Source: Lineus longissimus
Taxonomy: Eukaryota > Nemertea > Pilidiophora > Heteronemertea > Lineidae
Length of the DNA: 64,000 nt
Assembly (NCBI RefSeq): GCF_910592395.1
Contig: NC_088315.1
Coordinates: forward strand, 684,501 to 748,500
Direction of reading: 5' to 3'
The position numbers and the translations under genes are program-made. Position 1 is the stretch's first letter. Every line of letters starts with the position of its first letter. The notes below the pieces were generated by a model. It was not told the origin of the DNA, did no database searches, and was given only the letters and a program-made list of their open reading frames with translations. This document shows, one piece after another, positions 53,901 through 62,100 of this stretch.

Positions 53901-55080
53901 TTGGGTGTGGTACTACCCGAAGTCTTAATTTGCTCCAAATCTACTAAAAACCACACTTTGCCGTTCAGCAGTGTTGGACCGCTTCTTATGCTGTCAAAGG
54001 AACAAGCTAACTACTATTGCTAAAGGCTGTTTCGTGCTTTAGCAGTAAATGTGTGTATCAAAGTCTACTTCTCACATCTTTGACTATGGTATTAAATAAA
54101 CCTAAACCAGCTGAACAGCATGTGTATCAATGCATCATCGAACCATTATTGCTGAAGCAGATTTCCCTTCCATTGGCCCGAAAAAAATATTCAAATGTTT
54201 TCAGGCGAGAAAGTTGGTGTGAAAGGCCTCACGGAGCCGGTCGAGGTCAAGATACCAGTGACGAGTGGGAAGACCTGCAAAAACCACATATGTAAATACG
54301 AGGACCAGGCGACCGGAACCTGGAAGACAGACGGCGTGACCTTCGGCGGATGTGACGGGGAGAAGGTAATTTGCAAGTCGTCTCACTTATCTGTCTTCAT
54401 GGCTGTGAACAACCCGACGCCAATAACACCAGATGGCAACGGTACAAAGACAACTGATGATGGTGCCGGAGGTGCTGGTAAGTTTCTGAGTAATTGTCAG
54501 TTTCTTCAACTGTGCTAGGATTTTATATACATGTATCTGGTATTGCACAAATCTTGCCCTTCTCGAAATGCTGATTGTGACCACACGTATTCTTATTTCT
54601 CGGAATCACGTACATCTATCGTTCAGCTTCCATTAGTTGGGTGAAATAAGTATACTAGGTAACTTTGATTTCCATTTAATATCCGTTTGCACCTTGATGT
54701 GCCTATCTTTTGTTTGTGCGGCTCGGACGGAACTGTAACTGGTGGCGAGAGAAGAGGTCTGTCAATGATCGTCGACTTTTCTACGATCTCTGACAATCGC
54801 CTATAAAAATTCCGATCTGTTTTTGTCTTCAGATAACACTGGTGCAATAATAGGTGGCGTTGTGGGAGGAGTCCTGGCAGCCCTTCTCGTCGGGATGTTC
54901 ATCTTCTTCATCTGCCGCATCCAGCAGCGTGACGTCATCAAAGTGGACCACATTGAGATGGGCAAGCCGACCATGTACGCATACGATAACACCACGTACA
55001 CCTATCATGGTGATCCGGATTCCAAAGTAAAATCAACTGGTAAAAATGGTGAGCCAGAATCGAAGGTAGTTCACATGTAA
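20330..55080 (+). CDS. Giant single-pass receptor: CPC blocks, 14 CUB-like, IPT, REJ, GPS, TM (54 exons)
   Basis: One spliced frame of 16,443 nt encodes 5,480 residues plus stop; every exon junction keeps phase. Order: signal peptide (MAPSRITTFLPIFIFFCLHI); CPC blocks to residue 2202 in a single exon; 14 CUB-like modules (about 2203-4047); CGG Cys-rich linker (to about 4231); two IPT/TIG-like segments (to about 4425); REJ region (to about 5066); GAIN-like region with GPS at about 5368; transmembrane helix (about 5402-5424); tail of about 56 residues. Start: this ATG follows an acceptor ending 20312 and opens the signal peptide. REJ and GPS together are known from sea urchin sperm REJ proteins and polycystin-1 relatives. 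There the protein is either single-pass or 11-pass; here it is single-pass. Function is inferred as a cell-surface recognition receptor. Most introns are 150-600 bp with nothing recognisable; the exceptions are listed separately. Possible poly(A) signal ATTAAA near 55352. A split into two genes at 26936 is possible but unsupported. Confidence 0.85.
27308..28129 (+). CDS. Gene 3 CUB-like module 1 (exons 27308-27453, 27898-28129)
   Basis: The A exon enters in phase 1 and leaves in phase 0; the B exon leaves in phase 1, as in all later modules. A gives CRAGLRPLK and LCSVRCLWNIIWSKQL. B gives EVTYAAEAIDI, a Cys pair around the D-K-L-C strand, and DCGKGFKMSL near the end. The order matches CUB: Cys, C-x-W strand, Cys...D-x-L, CG, GF. 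The intron 26937-27307 holds nothing recognisable. Confidence 0.8.
28466..29182 (+). CDS. Gene 3 CUB-like module 2 (exons 28466-28599, 28948-29182)
   Basis: A: CGKKSSVYEV and SSPNDDGKYPDNLDCKYEV, the classic CUB 'SP..G.YP.NL.C' segment. B: SVDINSTDSKICAEDVLNV, AICGTNAV and GTGFTAL. Phases 1-0-1. Confidence 0.82.
29598..30185 (+). CDS. Gene 3 CUB-like module 3 (exons 29598-29746, 29927-30185)
   Basis: A: CDPNVTEPEVINI and AMCRWKVCWDPRKF, with an extra Cys in the W strand. B: KVEYKTVGDFDIK, SCQQDRLVI and GGGFQVLI, with several N-x-S/T sites. The B exon has an additional Cys (EACLSVNF) that could pair with the extra Cys of A. Confidence 0.8.
30472..31879 (+). CDS. Gene 3 CUB-like module 4 (exons 30472-30626, 31624-31879)
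   Basis: A: CDSGKAGKQP and TCIWPQFTWDQQRC. B: TLGYETVGVMSI, TCETDYIEV, YCGGDAIPL and GKGCKIKV; Cys replaces the usual Phe of the GF motif. The intron between the two exons is the longest within a module and contains a 0.77-kb mobile element. Confidence 0.8.
30762..31531 (-). mobile_element. 0.77-kb inverted-repeat element with tRNA-like segment, copy 2
   Basis: It sits between the two exons of CUB module 4. The left end GGCCAAGTTAGAAAAC is the inverted copy of the right end GTTTTCTAACTTGGCC; the match continues outward (TAAAAA...CCGTTAGGG) and partly inward. On the - strand a tRNA-like segment (about 31011-30945) has A-box TGGCATAGTGAGTGAGAC and B-box GAGTTCGAACCCG. It is alignable with 12003-12709 nearly end to end and in the same orientation. 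Confidence 0.78.
32014..32797 (+). CDS. Gene 3 CUB-like module 5 (exons 32014-32171, 32569-32797)
   Basis: A: CFYPDEDEDVAEYEL and YKCSWKVKYDNEKL, with an acidic insert after the first Cys. B: DLLVSTKGKFDLK, DCTKDTLTIKEG, ECVKGP and GEGFELVF. Confidence 0.8.
32947..33759 (+). CDS. Gene 3 CUB-like module 6 (exons 32947-33086, 33528-33759)
   Basis: A: CGGKPVKKEL and LNCNWEYEWDKDLF. B: DVSYKIENVNIKG, TCDKGDKLVLDDG, NVCGTANV and GSGFNLILVV. One of the cleanest matches to the CUB pattern. The intron holds a short GTACC tandem repeat at 33196-33215. Confidence 0.83.
33926..34616 (+). CDS. Gene 3 CUB-like module 7 (exons 33926-34056, 34388-34616)
   Basis: A: CVAGAKTPIKL, YGEGYPESLSCEWNYQWD. B: DVQFCFPKIEV, ACAQDKID, LCGAAAVSC and GKGFEMVI. 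It has two extra cysteines in B (after DVQF and after AAAVS), a likely additional disulfide. Confidence 0.82.
34988..35697 (+). CDS. Gene 3 CUB-like module 8 (exons 34988-35124, 35439-35697)
   Basis: A: CTNAKKEIVTEL and LNCTYTFKWNLQSL. B: TVKQKLLNMDID, NCSNASTDDYLE, VCGNATDL and GRGFIVEF. Confidence 0.8.
36020..36740 (+). CDS. Gene 3 CUB-like module 9 (exons 36020-36156, 36503-36740)
   Basis: A: CRDGDSMTIKL and LNCSTTLKHDPKRL; it lacks the usual Trp. B: RLSLTTVGAVDIN, KCENDSLVIQDG, HCQNTKI and GKGYSVVV. Confidence 0.8.
36910..37549 (+). CDS. Gene 3 CUB-like module 10 (exons 36910-37049, 37297-37549)
   Basis: A: CDGGTTIEITN and LHCTWTVTWNKQKF. B: DMKVKSLVMDIE, GCANDYLET, TCGNSAIAE and GMGFKLQF. 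Confidence 0.82.
37902..38631 (+). CDS. Gene 3 CUB-like module 11 (exons 37902-38059, 38373-38631)
   Basis: A: CSWGKECTNPKK and LCCQYEFSWASDKM, with two extra cysteines. B: DVVYGFLGFFE, DCERDYVAVTDG, TCGMKQY and FKGFEAMV. Confidence 0.8.
38956..40041 (+). CDS. Gene 3 CUB-like module 12, three exons, basic insert
   Basis: Exons 38956-39095, 39435-39622 and 39884-40041. The B half is split by an extra phase-2 intron, unlike every other module. At the split lies a Gly/Lys/Arg insert with RRRR (39600-39611) that lengthens the loop after VCGTYNYN. The third exon starts at a TAGCAG double acceptor, so one codon (39884-39886) may be optional. A: CSSTKPKKIVL and KNCSWEFELPAGL; B: GCTKDYFQLE. The GF motif is changed to KGAHFKV. 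Confidence 0.78.
40362..40961 (+). CDS. Gene 3 CUB-like module 13 (exons 40362-40504, 40703-40961)
   Basis: The A half has no cysteine: the usual opening Cys position reads PIDGAVKRI and the C-x-W strand reads AEWAIQFNKEKY. B keeps the pattern: SIACGFLGQFEI, ACPRDKLVLQD, FCVNKTY and GRGFSLVCQL. The normal first CUB disulfide is therefore absent. Confidence 0.78.
41199..41744 (+). CDS. Gene 3 CUB-like module 14 and start of Cys-rich linker
   Basis: Exons 41199-41335 and 41417-41744. A: CKGNGPQTVEV and LNCSWNIMCPNK. B: RVVMYGDGELDLEG, ACDKDTVTI, ICGKKQY and GLGFSLLLN. The B exon then runs on into CDPCSADCMGVCDGKARL, the start of the Cys-rich linker. The 81-bp intron between A and B is the shortest in the array. 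Confidence 0.8.
42023..43189 (+). CDS. Gene 3 Cys-rich linker with CGG motifs (3 exons)
   Basis: Exons 42023-42220, 42524-42686 and 43084-43189, about 155 residues. The first exon has paired CxxC motifs (DCGKRC, SCNRCMLA). The next two carry VCGVCGGKGDTCLDC and then DACGKCGGDGTTC, the D-x-CG-x-CGG-x-G-x-x-C pattern also seen in ADAMTS Cys-rich regions and in various large secreted proteins. Probably a disulfide-rich spacer between the CUB array and the membrane-proximal half. Confidence 0.8.
43581..45332 (+). CDS. Gene 3 IPT/TIG-like segments (4 exons)
   Basis: Exons 43581-43728, 44056-44136, 44611-44733 and 45060-45332. The first pair reads TIRVEGAGFVVGKVNEVVF, then a beta-rich stretch and GAYQVFTKTASGTLSKKS, matching the Ig-like IPT/TIG fold (G-x-G-F...V-x-F...G-x-Y). 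The second pair reads IKVIDLTPKEA, IICELDLAI and RELTVFASVNGGYH, a second, more diverged Ig-like segment. The last exon ends in KSCKFSDSG, the opening strand of the REJ region. Confidence 0.68.
45570..45660 (+). repeat. tRNA-derived SINE head in a gene 3 intron
   Basis: AGAGCAGTTGGTGGAGCGCT (A-box-like) is followed by GTCGCGAGTTCGAATCCGG (B-box) at tRNA-like spacing, then a T-rich tail. The cloverleaf ends are not intact, so this is a SINE rather than a functional tRNA gene. It lies in the 1.2-kb intron 45333-46520. Confidence 0.6.
45834..45950 (+). repeat. Short direct duplication in the same intron
   Basis: CAATGAGACTTGTCT...ATGGTCTTCCTCCAGTA occurs twice, starting near 45834 and 45889, with a small insertion in the second copy. 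Non-coding. Confidence 0.65.
46521..52084 (+). CDS. Gene 3 REJ region (12 exons)
   Basis: Exons 46521-46694, 46876-47142, 47556-47745, 48151-48293, 48570-48680, 48986-49104, 49343-49525, 50080-50191, 50518-50631, 50912-51063, 51317-51496 and 51949-52084. Together with the end of the preceding exon this gives about 630 residues of REJ type. Features: FSDSGAYVDIEF at the start; a CAEAELPGGNC...VNFVWSF segment; CIQSIDPDRDASKKISCKW; YTFTLKVSKGTRTAS; ITGCVVAISLAPYMESDE; and TYTFKYRT. REJ is the conserved ectodomain of sea urchin sperm receptors for egg jelly and of polycystin-1 and its relatives, and it leads into GAIN/GPS. Introns contain no genes. Confidence 0.8.
52485..54477 (+). CDS. Gene 3 GAIN-like region and GPS motif (4 exons)
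   Basis: Exons 52485-52816, 52978-53204, 53667-53830 and 54205-54477. The first has a polybasic KRRKR at 52565-52579, then helical sequence typical of the GAIN A part (AIGAIESVLKG, ADQKKFAGQIAKLLEEG). The last encodes the GPS motif: HIC, TW, GGC, VIC and SSHLS, with His-Leu-Ser at 54384-54392. HL followed by S or T is the autoproteolysis site of the family. One of the four canonical GPS cysteines is Ser here. A Thr/Gly/Asp-rich stalk follows. Confidence 0.8.
54833..55080 (+). CDS. Gene 3 last exon: transmembrane helix and cytoplasmic tail
   Basis: The exon enters in phase 1. GAIIGGVVGGVLAALLVGMF leads into IFFICRIQQR: a single membrane helix with several G-x-x-x-G spacings, followed by a positive stop-transfer. 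The tail of about 56 residues has a Tyr cluster (YAYDNTTYTY) and ends in KVVHM. There is no further membrane segment before the TAA, so the protein is type I single-pass, unlike polycystin-1 or adhesion GPCRs. Confidence 0.87.
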
Positions 55081-56651
55081 GGATATGGTCGCACGCATGT
55101 CAATGAGCATACACATGTAGCCTATGTAATGGACTTTCTCTTGAAATGTACATAGTACCAAAATAGAATGAAAAAAACCAATCATGAATAGTAATTATGC
55201 TTGAAAATTTTTTCGATTTGTATATTTTCATAACGATGATGGTTTTTTGAAACATTGCGTTTGCTCTCTGTCATAAGTAAGCAATTCGAATGTTTGAACA
55301 AAAATGATGTTTCACTTTTGCCACTCTTCTTACCGGAATCCATGTTAATGAATTAAAGGGTTTTATGTTTGAGAAATTTAAAATTACAAACTATATACAT
55401 TATCACTATTTGATCCTTTGACTTGGTGGAAGTGTGAAATCAATTATTTGAAATTCATGTATTCTACATATGCAGCTTACCGAGGTATATTTGCATTATG
55501 TATAACTGCTGTGCTTTTGTTTTATGTGGATTGTGGTCTGTTGGTCATGACCGGGACTAAATGAGAACAATGCCGGAGTGATACCGTGGACTCTGTGTAT
55601 ACGTATTACAGGAAAGAAGCGTCCATTGACTAAACTCCTTGTGAATACGGTGGTCAGTTCCTTCGGCCAAGAAAACCGTGAATAAGGTTGTAACTTTAGT
55701 ACCTTGCTCCCCCAACATAACAAGTGCCACTGGGACTCTCCCTTCCTGTAATACACCGGCTGTACGATTGGCCTGAGTGAGTTAACTAGTTTTCAATATC
55801 CTCAGGGCTATATTTCAACGGTTATCTCAATCGTCATATTGTCACTCGCGCTTCACACTTTATTGTCGTCTCAGGAATGAATGACTGAAGACATTTCAAT
55901 TTTTCAGATGAATAGCGTTCATTTTTCCTCAAGAAGTTTTTTCTCTCATAAATTCATAACTAACCACTGATATGATAGATTCGTTCGATCAGTCAGACTC
56001 ATAACTATCAATTGTCCAGGTAAAATAATTTTAAGTTCTTTCCTGTTTTGCGGAGACATAGCCGGTTAAACCAAATGTGATAAGTATTCGAAACGTCCAG
56101 ACATTCCACTCAATTCTCTGTTGTTTTAAAGTTACGTGGGAAGCAGTTTTTACTCTGCAATGAACACTCCGAGTTTGTTCCTTCATACTGATGAGGGATC
56201 TCTGTTTCATGCAAACGAGCAAAAATCATGCGTAGTTGGTTGTCTCGTATATGATACAGGTTTATCAAACCGTTCAAAAGTATTACTCGAAAAGACTACA
56301 TTTTATATTACTAAGTATCTATACCTATGTACAATATTAAAGCAAATATAAGTATAAATGAATATATACTCTTTTGGTGTCTGTTTTTGTTTGCGAAATG
56401 ATTTGTCATGTATGCGGCCTGTCAACCTATATCCTAGGCAAGATATGGGGTGGCCTGTGCAAGAGGACTGACCTTCACTCTTACCAACTGAAAGAAATAA
56501 CAATGATGGACGCTAACATGGCTAACGGTAGCGTTAGTGGGTAACCGTAATTTGAACTATTTCCGACTTCGTTTCATCTTCGTGAGGCATCAAATGCATC
56601 GAAATATGCAGTAGTTACTGTTTGATGCGGCCATCAAGAGGCAAGGTAGCC
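55081..56651. other. 3' UTR of gene 3 and intergenic sequence
   Basis: AT-rich, with a possible ATTAAA signal near 55352. The right part should hold the 3' UTR of the minus-strand methyltransferase. No other gene seen. Confidence 0.45.
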
Positions 56652-57515
56652 TTACCACAGTGGTGCCGCTTCTGTTTCCAGTCGTTTAGAGGCCAGCACC
56701 AGACTCACTTGGCCAACCTTGGTCCTGTCCATATCCTTCATCCGAATATAATCCCTCATTGTACCAGCCTTCCTCATTCTCCGAATCTTTTTTTCAATCT
56801 TACCTTTTTCGGAATCGGTGAGTTTATCCCAAAAGGAATCTGCTCCACTAACTCTTTCATTCAGAGGGCCGTTGGGATCAAAGTACAAATCTTCTGGGAT
56901 GTACAATGCTGTGGTGTCAACGACAATCTGTGAGTCTATTAGCATTGATGACTTCAGCATTTCTAATGTTTCGTCTTGGGTGAGCTGATTCTCGACGAAA
57001 AACTTCATCGCATTTTGTGCTAGATGGAAGTACCAGTATCCATGCTGATACTGGTTCGGAAAGGTCATATTTATGAGGAGTAGACCGCCTGGCTTTAAGG
57101 CTTTGCGGGCCTCAAGTACGACTGTTTGGAAGTAAGAGTGTTTTGAATGCTTCAGGGGATTTCTGTGGAAGGTGTTATTTACCATGACACAGTCGAAAGT
57201 TCCTTCCTCGTAAGGTAGCTTGGGAAGAGAGCATAGCGTCGCGGTGGCGCGGCCACTGTCCAGATATGCCTGACACCTCTCCATGGCCTTCTCCAGGAAG
57301 ATGTGATGCTCGTCCATGAGGGTCACATGGCCAACACCAGCCTCCAACATCGCCAGGGCGTATTTGCCTGTCCTGCACCCGGCGTCCAAGACGTGTAAGT
57401 CCTTCAAAGGTTTGTTAAGTCGCAGGAACACCCAGAAGTAGAGACTGGAACACGTGGCCAATTTATCTTCGTCGTAGGCTTTCGCTATGGCTTGGTATTC
57501 CGCGTATGTTGTCAT
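56652..57515 (-). CDS. Class I SAM-dependent methyltransferase, single coding exon
   Basis: 287 residues with a Rossmann-type methyltransferase core. Motif I reads LHVLDAGCRTGKYALAML, with R where a second Gly is usual. An acidic strand end LMDEHH, a CSLPKLPYEEGTFDCVMVNN segment (motif IV region) and LKPGGLLLINM (post-motif) follow. This is the methyltransferase type 11 pattern; the substrate is unknown. The C-terminal third is charged and ends in EAAPLW. The start ATG comes two bases after an acceptor (minus-strand TCTTCTTCAG), so the coding region is intron-free behind a 5' UTR intron of 114 bp (57518-57631). It lies on the opposite strand between the two CUB-array genes and shows no functional link to them. 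Confidence 0.87.
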   Translation of the reverse strand: MTTYAEYQAIAKAYDEDKLATCSSLYFWVFLRLNKPLKDLHVLDAGCRTGKYALAMLEAGVGHVTLMDEHHIFLEKAMERCQAYLDSGRATATLCSLPKLPYEEGTFDCVMVNNTFHRNPLKHSKHSYFQTVVLEARKALKPGGLLLINMTFPNQYQHGYWYFHLAQNAMKFFVENQLTQDETLEMLKSSMLIDSQIVVDTTALYIPEDLYFDPNGPLNERVSGADSFWDKLTDSEKGKIEKKIRRMRKAGTMRDYIRMKDMDRTKVGQVSLVLASKRLETEAAPLW

Positions 57516-57631
57516 ATCTGAAGAAGATTAAAAATCAATCAACAATATCATACATTCATACTAGAAGAGGTCAAACTAAGATTGTGTTTATTGCCCACTG
57601 TAGAATTGACGGTGGATAAAACGATTCTCAC

Positions 57632-57700
57632 CTTGGAATCGACGGTGTGCTGGTGGCAGTCCTCGCCTGGCAATTTTGGACAGATAATCGAGAAGGGCAG
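57632..57700 (-). other. Possible 5' UTR exon of the methyltransferase gene
   Basis: On the minus strand GATTCCAAG|GTGAGAAT is a good donor ending the exon at 57632, matched with the acceptor just before the start codon. The outer boundary is not determined. Confidence 0.45.
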
Positions 57701-59165
57701 AGTAAGCCCGATATCGTCATACGGCTGATTTTGTCACCGTTGATGCATATGACATGCTCATGGATAGCAATATAATGTGACATACTACTAGTATATTAAA
57801 CATATGGGAACATATGTCATATGTTGGCATCAAGCGATATTCATGACAGGTGTCTCAATGCCGAGGTTGGCTCGAATAGGCAAAACAAATCATCATCATA
57901 TTCCGACAGGTGTCGCCGGAGGTTAGTTGTGTGCAAATTTCAATATTTCTCAGGAGGTTGCTCGTTGCACTATCAAGACTGTTCGGGCCCTTGTACAGAT
58001 ACATGCACGCTATGGCTTTGTCTCTGAAGAAAACTACAAATTATTAACTAGCTATCTATAGTATTGATTACGATACATTACTGGAACCTTATGCATGTTT
58101 TTAGACGTGATGCGCCATGCTGTATTATGGAGTCGCATTTTATATGCAGGACATCGCGCATCAATGGAGGTCTTGGATTTACACTTCGAAATAGTGGGAC
58201 TCTGTAAGTATCGAACATGTTCGACTGATGTAAAAGGAAGGCAGGTCCCCTTACAGTAAGGTTTGGATGAATTGATTGTGTTACCATGACCAAACACTTG
58301 GCAAATCTCATGACTCTTACAACGTACCACAGTAAACCAATGATGAACTTGCGAAAACGTACCATATGATTCTAACGCGTTTAATCACCCCTCAGGATGT
58401 CAGATGTCTCAAGTACGGCAAAAACACCGAAGTTGCTCATCCAACATTGATTAACCTGAAAACCATAACAATCAAACAGGTAGGCGTGTTGCGCGTCCTG
58501 TCATTGCCAGGAAGCGAGAAGATATCTACATGTCTCAGTGATATTCAGTTCTGATTACTTTGGTTCAGGCAACTCGATCAGGGTTTTTCAGTTAGGAACC
58601 AACATTAATCCTGATGGTGGATGTGACAGCCTTTTAAAATCATCATCAGCTGCGCTCACACAAAAAGTGACAGGAAAACAGATATCCCACAAATATATGT
58701 TGTGGTGTTACCTCTAGTTTCGAACAAAAAGGCGCTGATGAAATTGAAGTGAAGTGGCACCAATGTTCCAAAAACTGACCCGATAAACGGATGCAGGGTA
58801 AAGTGATAGATATGAGTCAGTGTGATGAGAATCCTACAACTTCAAGTTCGTTTGATACATTAGGTTCATAACTTACAAACCGTACCGAAGTAAAGTACGT
58901 TTTGAGGAGAACTCGATATAAACTCTTTCGGCCAGGTAAGAAATGCTTTTTTTCTCAAACATTATTTAATTCTCATATCCCTGGATGGGGACGTTTATAA
59001 ATGGGAGCTGCAATACATTTATCTATCTAAAAGTGGATACTCTGTCAAATCAATCAAATGATAATGAATCAGTTCATGATACAGAACATGCAACAACACC
59101 TAAAATCGTGCATGGATTTATACTTTTTCATGTTATTTTTTCTATCCAAGGAATTGTAATATTTC
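57701..59165. other. Intergenic sequence between the divergent genes 4 and 5
   Basis: It contains the promoters of the minus-strand methyltransferase and the plus-strand CUB-array gene. A TATAAA near 58917 and a donor-like CCAG|GTAAGA near 58936 are seen, but their use is unknown. No supportable gene. Confidence 0.4.
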
Positions 59166-62100
59166 ATGGGGCCATCGGAATACTGCGTCCTTATGACAGG
59201 GCTGCTTGCTGCCCTTATTGCAACAACTGACTCAGTGATAAATCAAGGTAAGAGGTTTTTAGAAATATTTATTGGCGATGGGCACTGCTACCAGGTATGG
59301 AGGTAGTGAAGTTGATGTCTCCTTACTGTCTTGTATGATGTAGACATTAACTTTTATATTCATGATAACAGCCTCTGAAACATTTGTAACAGGTCTTACG
59401 ACCAAATGCCAGCAGTTCAACCCCTCGATCCCTCTGACGATGCCCAAAACATATTGTGTTTTCGTCTTATTTCAGAGCCCTGTGTGAGTCCATGGCGTTA
59501 CATCATACTAGACGGAGAGGGCACCAACTCGGAGATTTACTCGCATGGCAGGAGCACTAGTAGTTATTATGAGAATGACCTGGACTGCAGATGGACAATC
59601 AGCTGGAATCCACGAAAATTGGTAAACATGATATTCACATACTGTAACACTGTTCTGAAGGCCGCAGGTGGCCCGGGAATGGGTTAGAGCAGCAGGAATC
59701 ATCATGATACCTAAGTCGACTGCACTGATTTCATCGACATAAATCAGTGTTCTCATTAGACAAAGACCAACTCAAAATACAAAAAAATCGCCGACTAATT
59801 CATATTTTCCCTTCTAGGATCTCACGTACGCCTTTCAAGGCTCGGTTGACATCAGGAATGATGACAGCCTGACCATCCAAGACGGCGCGACATCAACTAC
59901 GTACCCCGGTCACAACACGTCCTCACCCCAAACTGTAACATCCGGAGCTTTGATGATCAGGTTTCGAACCAGCAACTTTAATGTTGGAAAGGGTTTTAGG
60001 CTGACGTTAACTACTTTATATCATATACCGCCAGGTGGGTTACATTTTGAGCTAAATAGTGAGAGCGGGAGTTCAGCAATGCACACACGTTAAGCGTACT
60101 GTGGTTTTATTTTGGTTCGTGGCATGGCCCTCGCCCATATTGCTGACAGCTCTTCAGAAAGAGTTCATCTTTCAATAAAAATAGGGAAAAACGCTGTATT
60201 CTTCTGGTAGATTTTGGAGGCAGACACACAGGAACCCGGTATAAAAAGCGTATTAGATAGATGTAAAGAATAATGACTAACATGGTGGAGAGCCGGCAAA
60301 GTTGCCCTGGACACCATGCCCTGTCAATCTTTCCACAGTCATTTCTTTAGATTGAATAATCTAACGGTTTTTTATCCTTCCTCAGCATGTAAACGCACCC
60401 TGCCGGACAGGGAACCAATCGCCATCAATGAGACCGGTGTGAATTGGGCCATCAAATCATGGGGTATGGACTTCAATGAGGTATACCTAAATGACTTGAG
60501 ATGTTATTGGAGGGTTACATGGGATCCGCAGAAGCTGGTGAGTTTTGATCAAGACGCGATTTTGCTGGAAACCTCATTCACCAGCGATGCCGTGACCTTC
60601 AAAACTTCAAATAAAGCTCATCTTACGCTTACGGTTACGCTTATAGAACATAGGCAGATGGATCAACAAGCTACCATGATTCTACACGCCTCTTTTTTAT
60701 AATGCCGAACAACCAAACAAGATAAACGGACTGAAACATGTTACAGGTCTGTTGTACTATATCTGACAGGTTTTGGCTAGGTGCGGCAGTAACCAACAGG
60801 AAGCTCAACGTGATGGCTTCTCCCCACTTGACTTCATGGAAACCGTTTCTCTTTTGACGGTTTTGAAAAGTCAAGTGCTGCGTTGGATGCGTATGACTGC
60901 TAGCGAGAGGATTTCTGTATAATAACAGCCAGTATTTAAATTTTATAAAATGGCTCAAAGAACCAACAGCTATGAAGTCTGTAACTCTGTAAATCGATTT
61001 TGCCAAAATAGCAAATGGAGCATATTGCATACTTTAAAAAAAGGTATTCGTATGTTAGCGTATACATGGTAAACATGTAAAAAATTGAATAGAAAAATAG
61101 GGTTATTGTGCACTTACCTTACGCTCCCAAAACGTACCAACATTTCTCAAATTCGAATATGAAATATATAAAACTAAAATTTGATTTCGTTGTTTCTCTC
61201 CCAAGGATCTTTCCTATGAAACTGACGGCACCGTGGAAATCCTGCGAGGGACCCACGTGTGGTGTGATGAAGACCGCTTGACCATTGGTTCAAAGCTCTA
61301 CTGCGGTACCACCAAAGTAACAGGGTCGTCCTCCGCCGGGGTACTCCTAATCTCATTCGTGACAGACGTCTCCGACAGGGGAAAAGGATTTCTACTGAAA
61401 CTGACGACGACCTATCATTTAGAAGACGGTAATATCATACACTAAAACCGCTGTGCGAATCTGTACGCGGACGCACAGACCTCAAACTGCTAATATCGCA
61501 CCCGCTGCTACAGTTGGTACGATAACCCACATGGCGCCTTCCAAAATGCACATACTTCTGCTTTTAATGATCCACCTATTTCAAAATGTGTCTTTTTTCC
61601 CTTCTCAGCTTGCAGGGCAGGTCGACCAAGAGTTATCCCCATCAATAACATGAAGGTTTATAGAAATATATATTCTTGGGGACGAAACCTGGAGCCTCAA
61701 ATAAACTACATTCCGAACCTTAACTGCCAATGGCGCGTTGTATGGAACCTAGCCAAACGAGTAGGTATATTCTACCAGTCATCGACACTTTTAGCCGAAG
61801 CTTTCATGCTTCTCCTCTAAAAACAAATGGTTGGACAAATAAGAAACTCTGGCCCCATTTGCTTGCAACATCACTGTGCAGTAGATTTTCCTTTGGTAGA
61901 ATCAAGTCTTTCTTGTGAACCATACGAGTTAATAATCTGGACCGATGCCACGACAGCGGGAAAGTTCAGCGTTTTGCTGTTGCAGCGAAATTCAAGAATA
62001 GCAAACTCGGGCGGCAATGTCAATCTGTGCTACAATAGGTGTCTCTCAAATTCTTCCAGGACCTGTACTACGAACAAGAGGGCGTCCTAGAACTACTTGG

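Noticed and set aside
58396-58479. Exon-like stretch with good acceptor and donor upstream of gene 5 (DVRCLKYGKNTEVAHPTL)
   Set aside because: It lies before the signal-peptide exon of gene 5, has no recognisable domain and no partner exon. It could be a 5' UTR exon but nothing supports coding.
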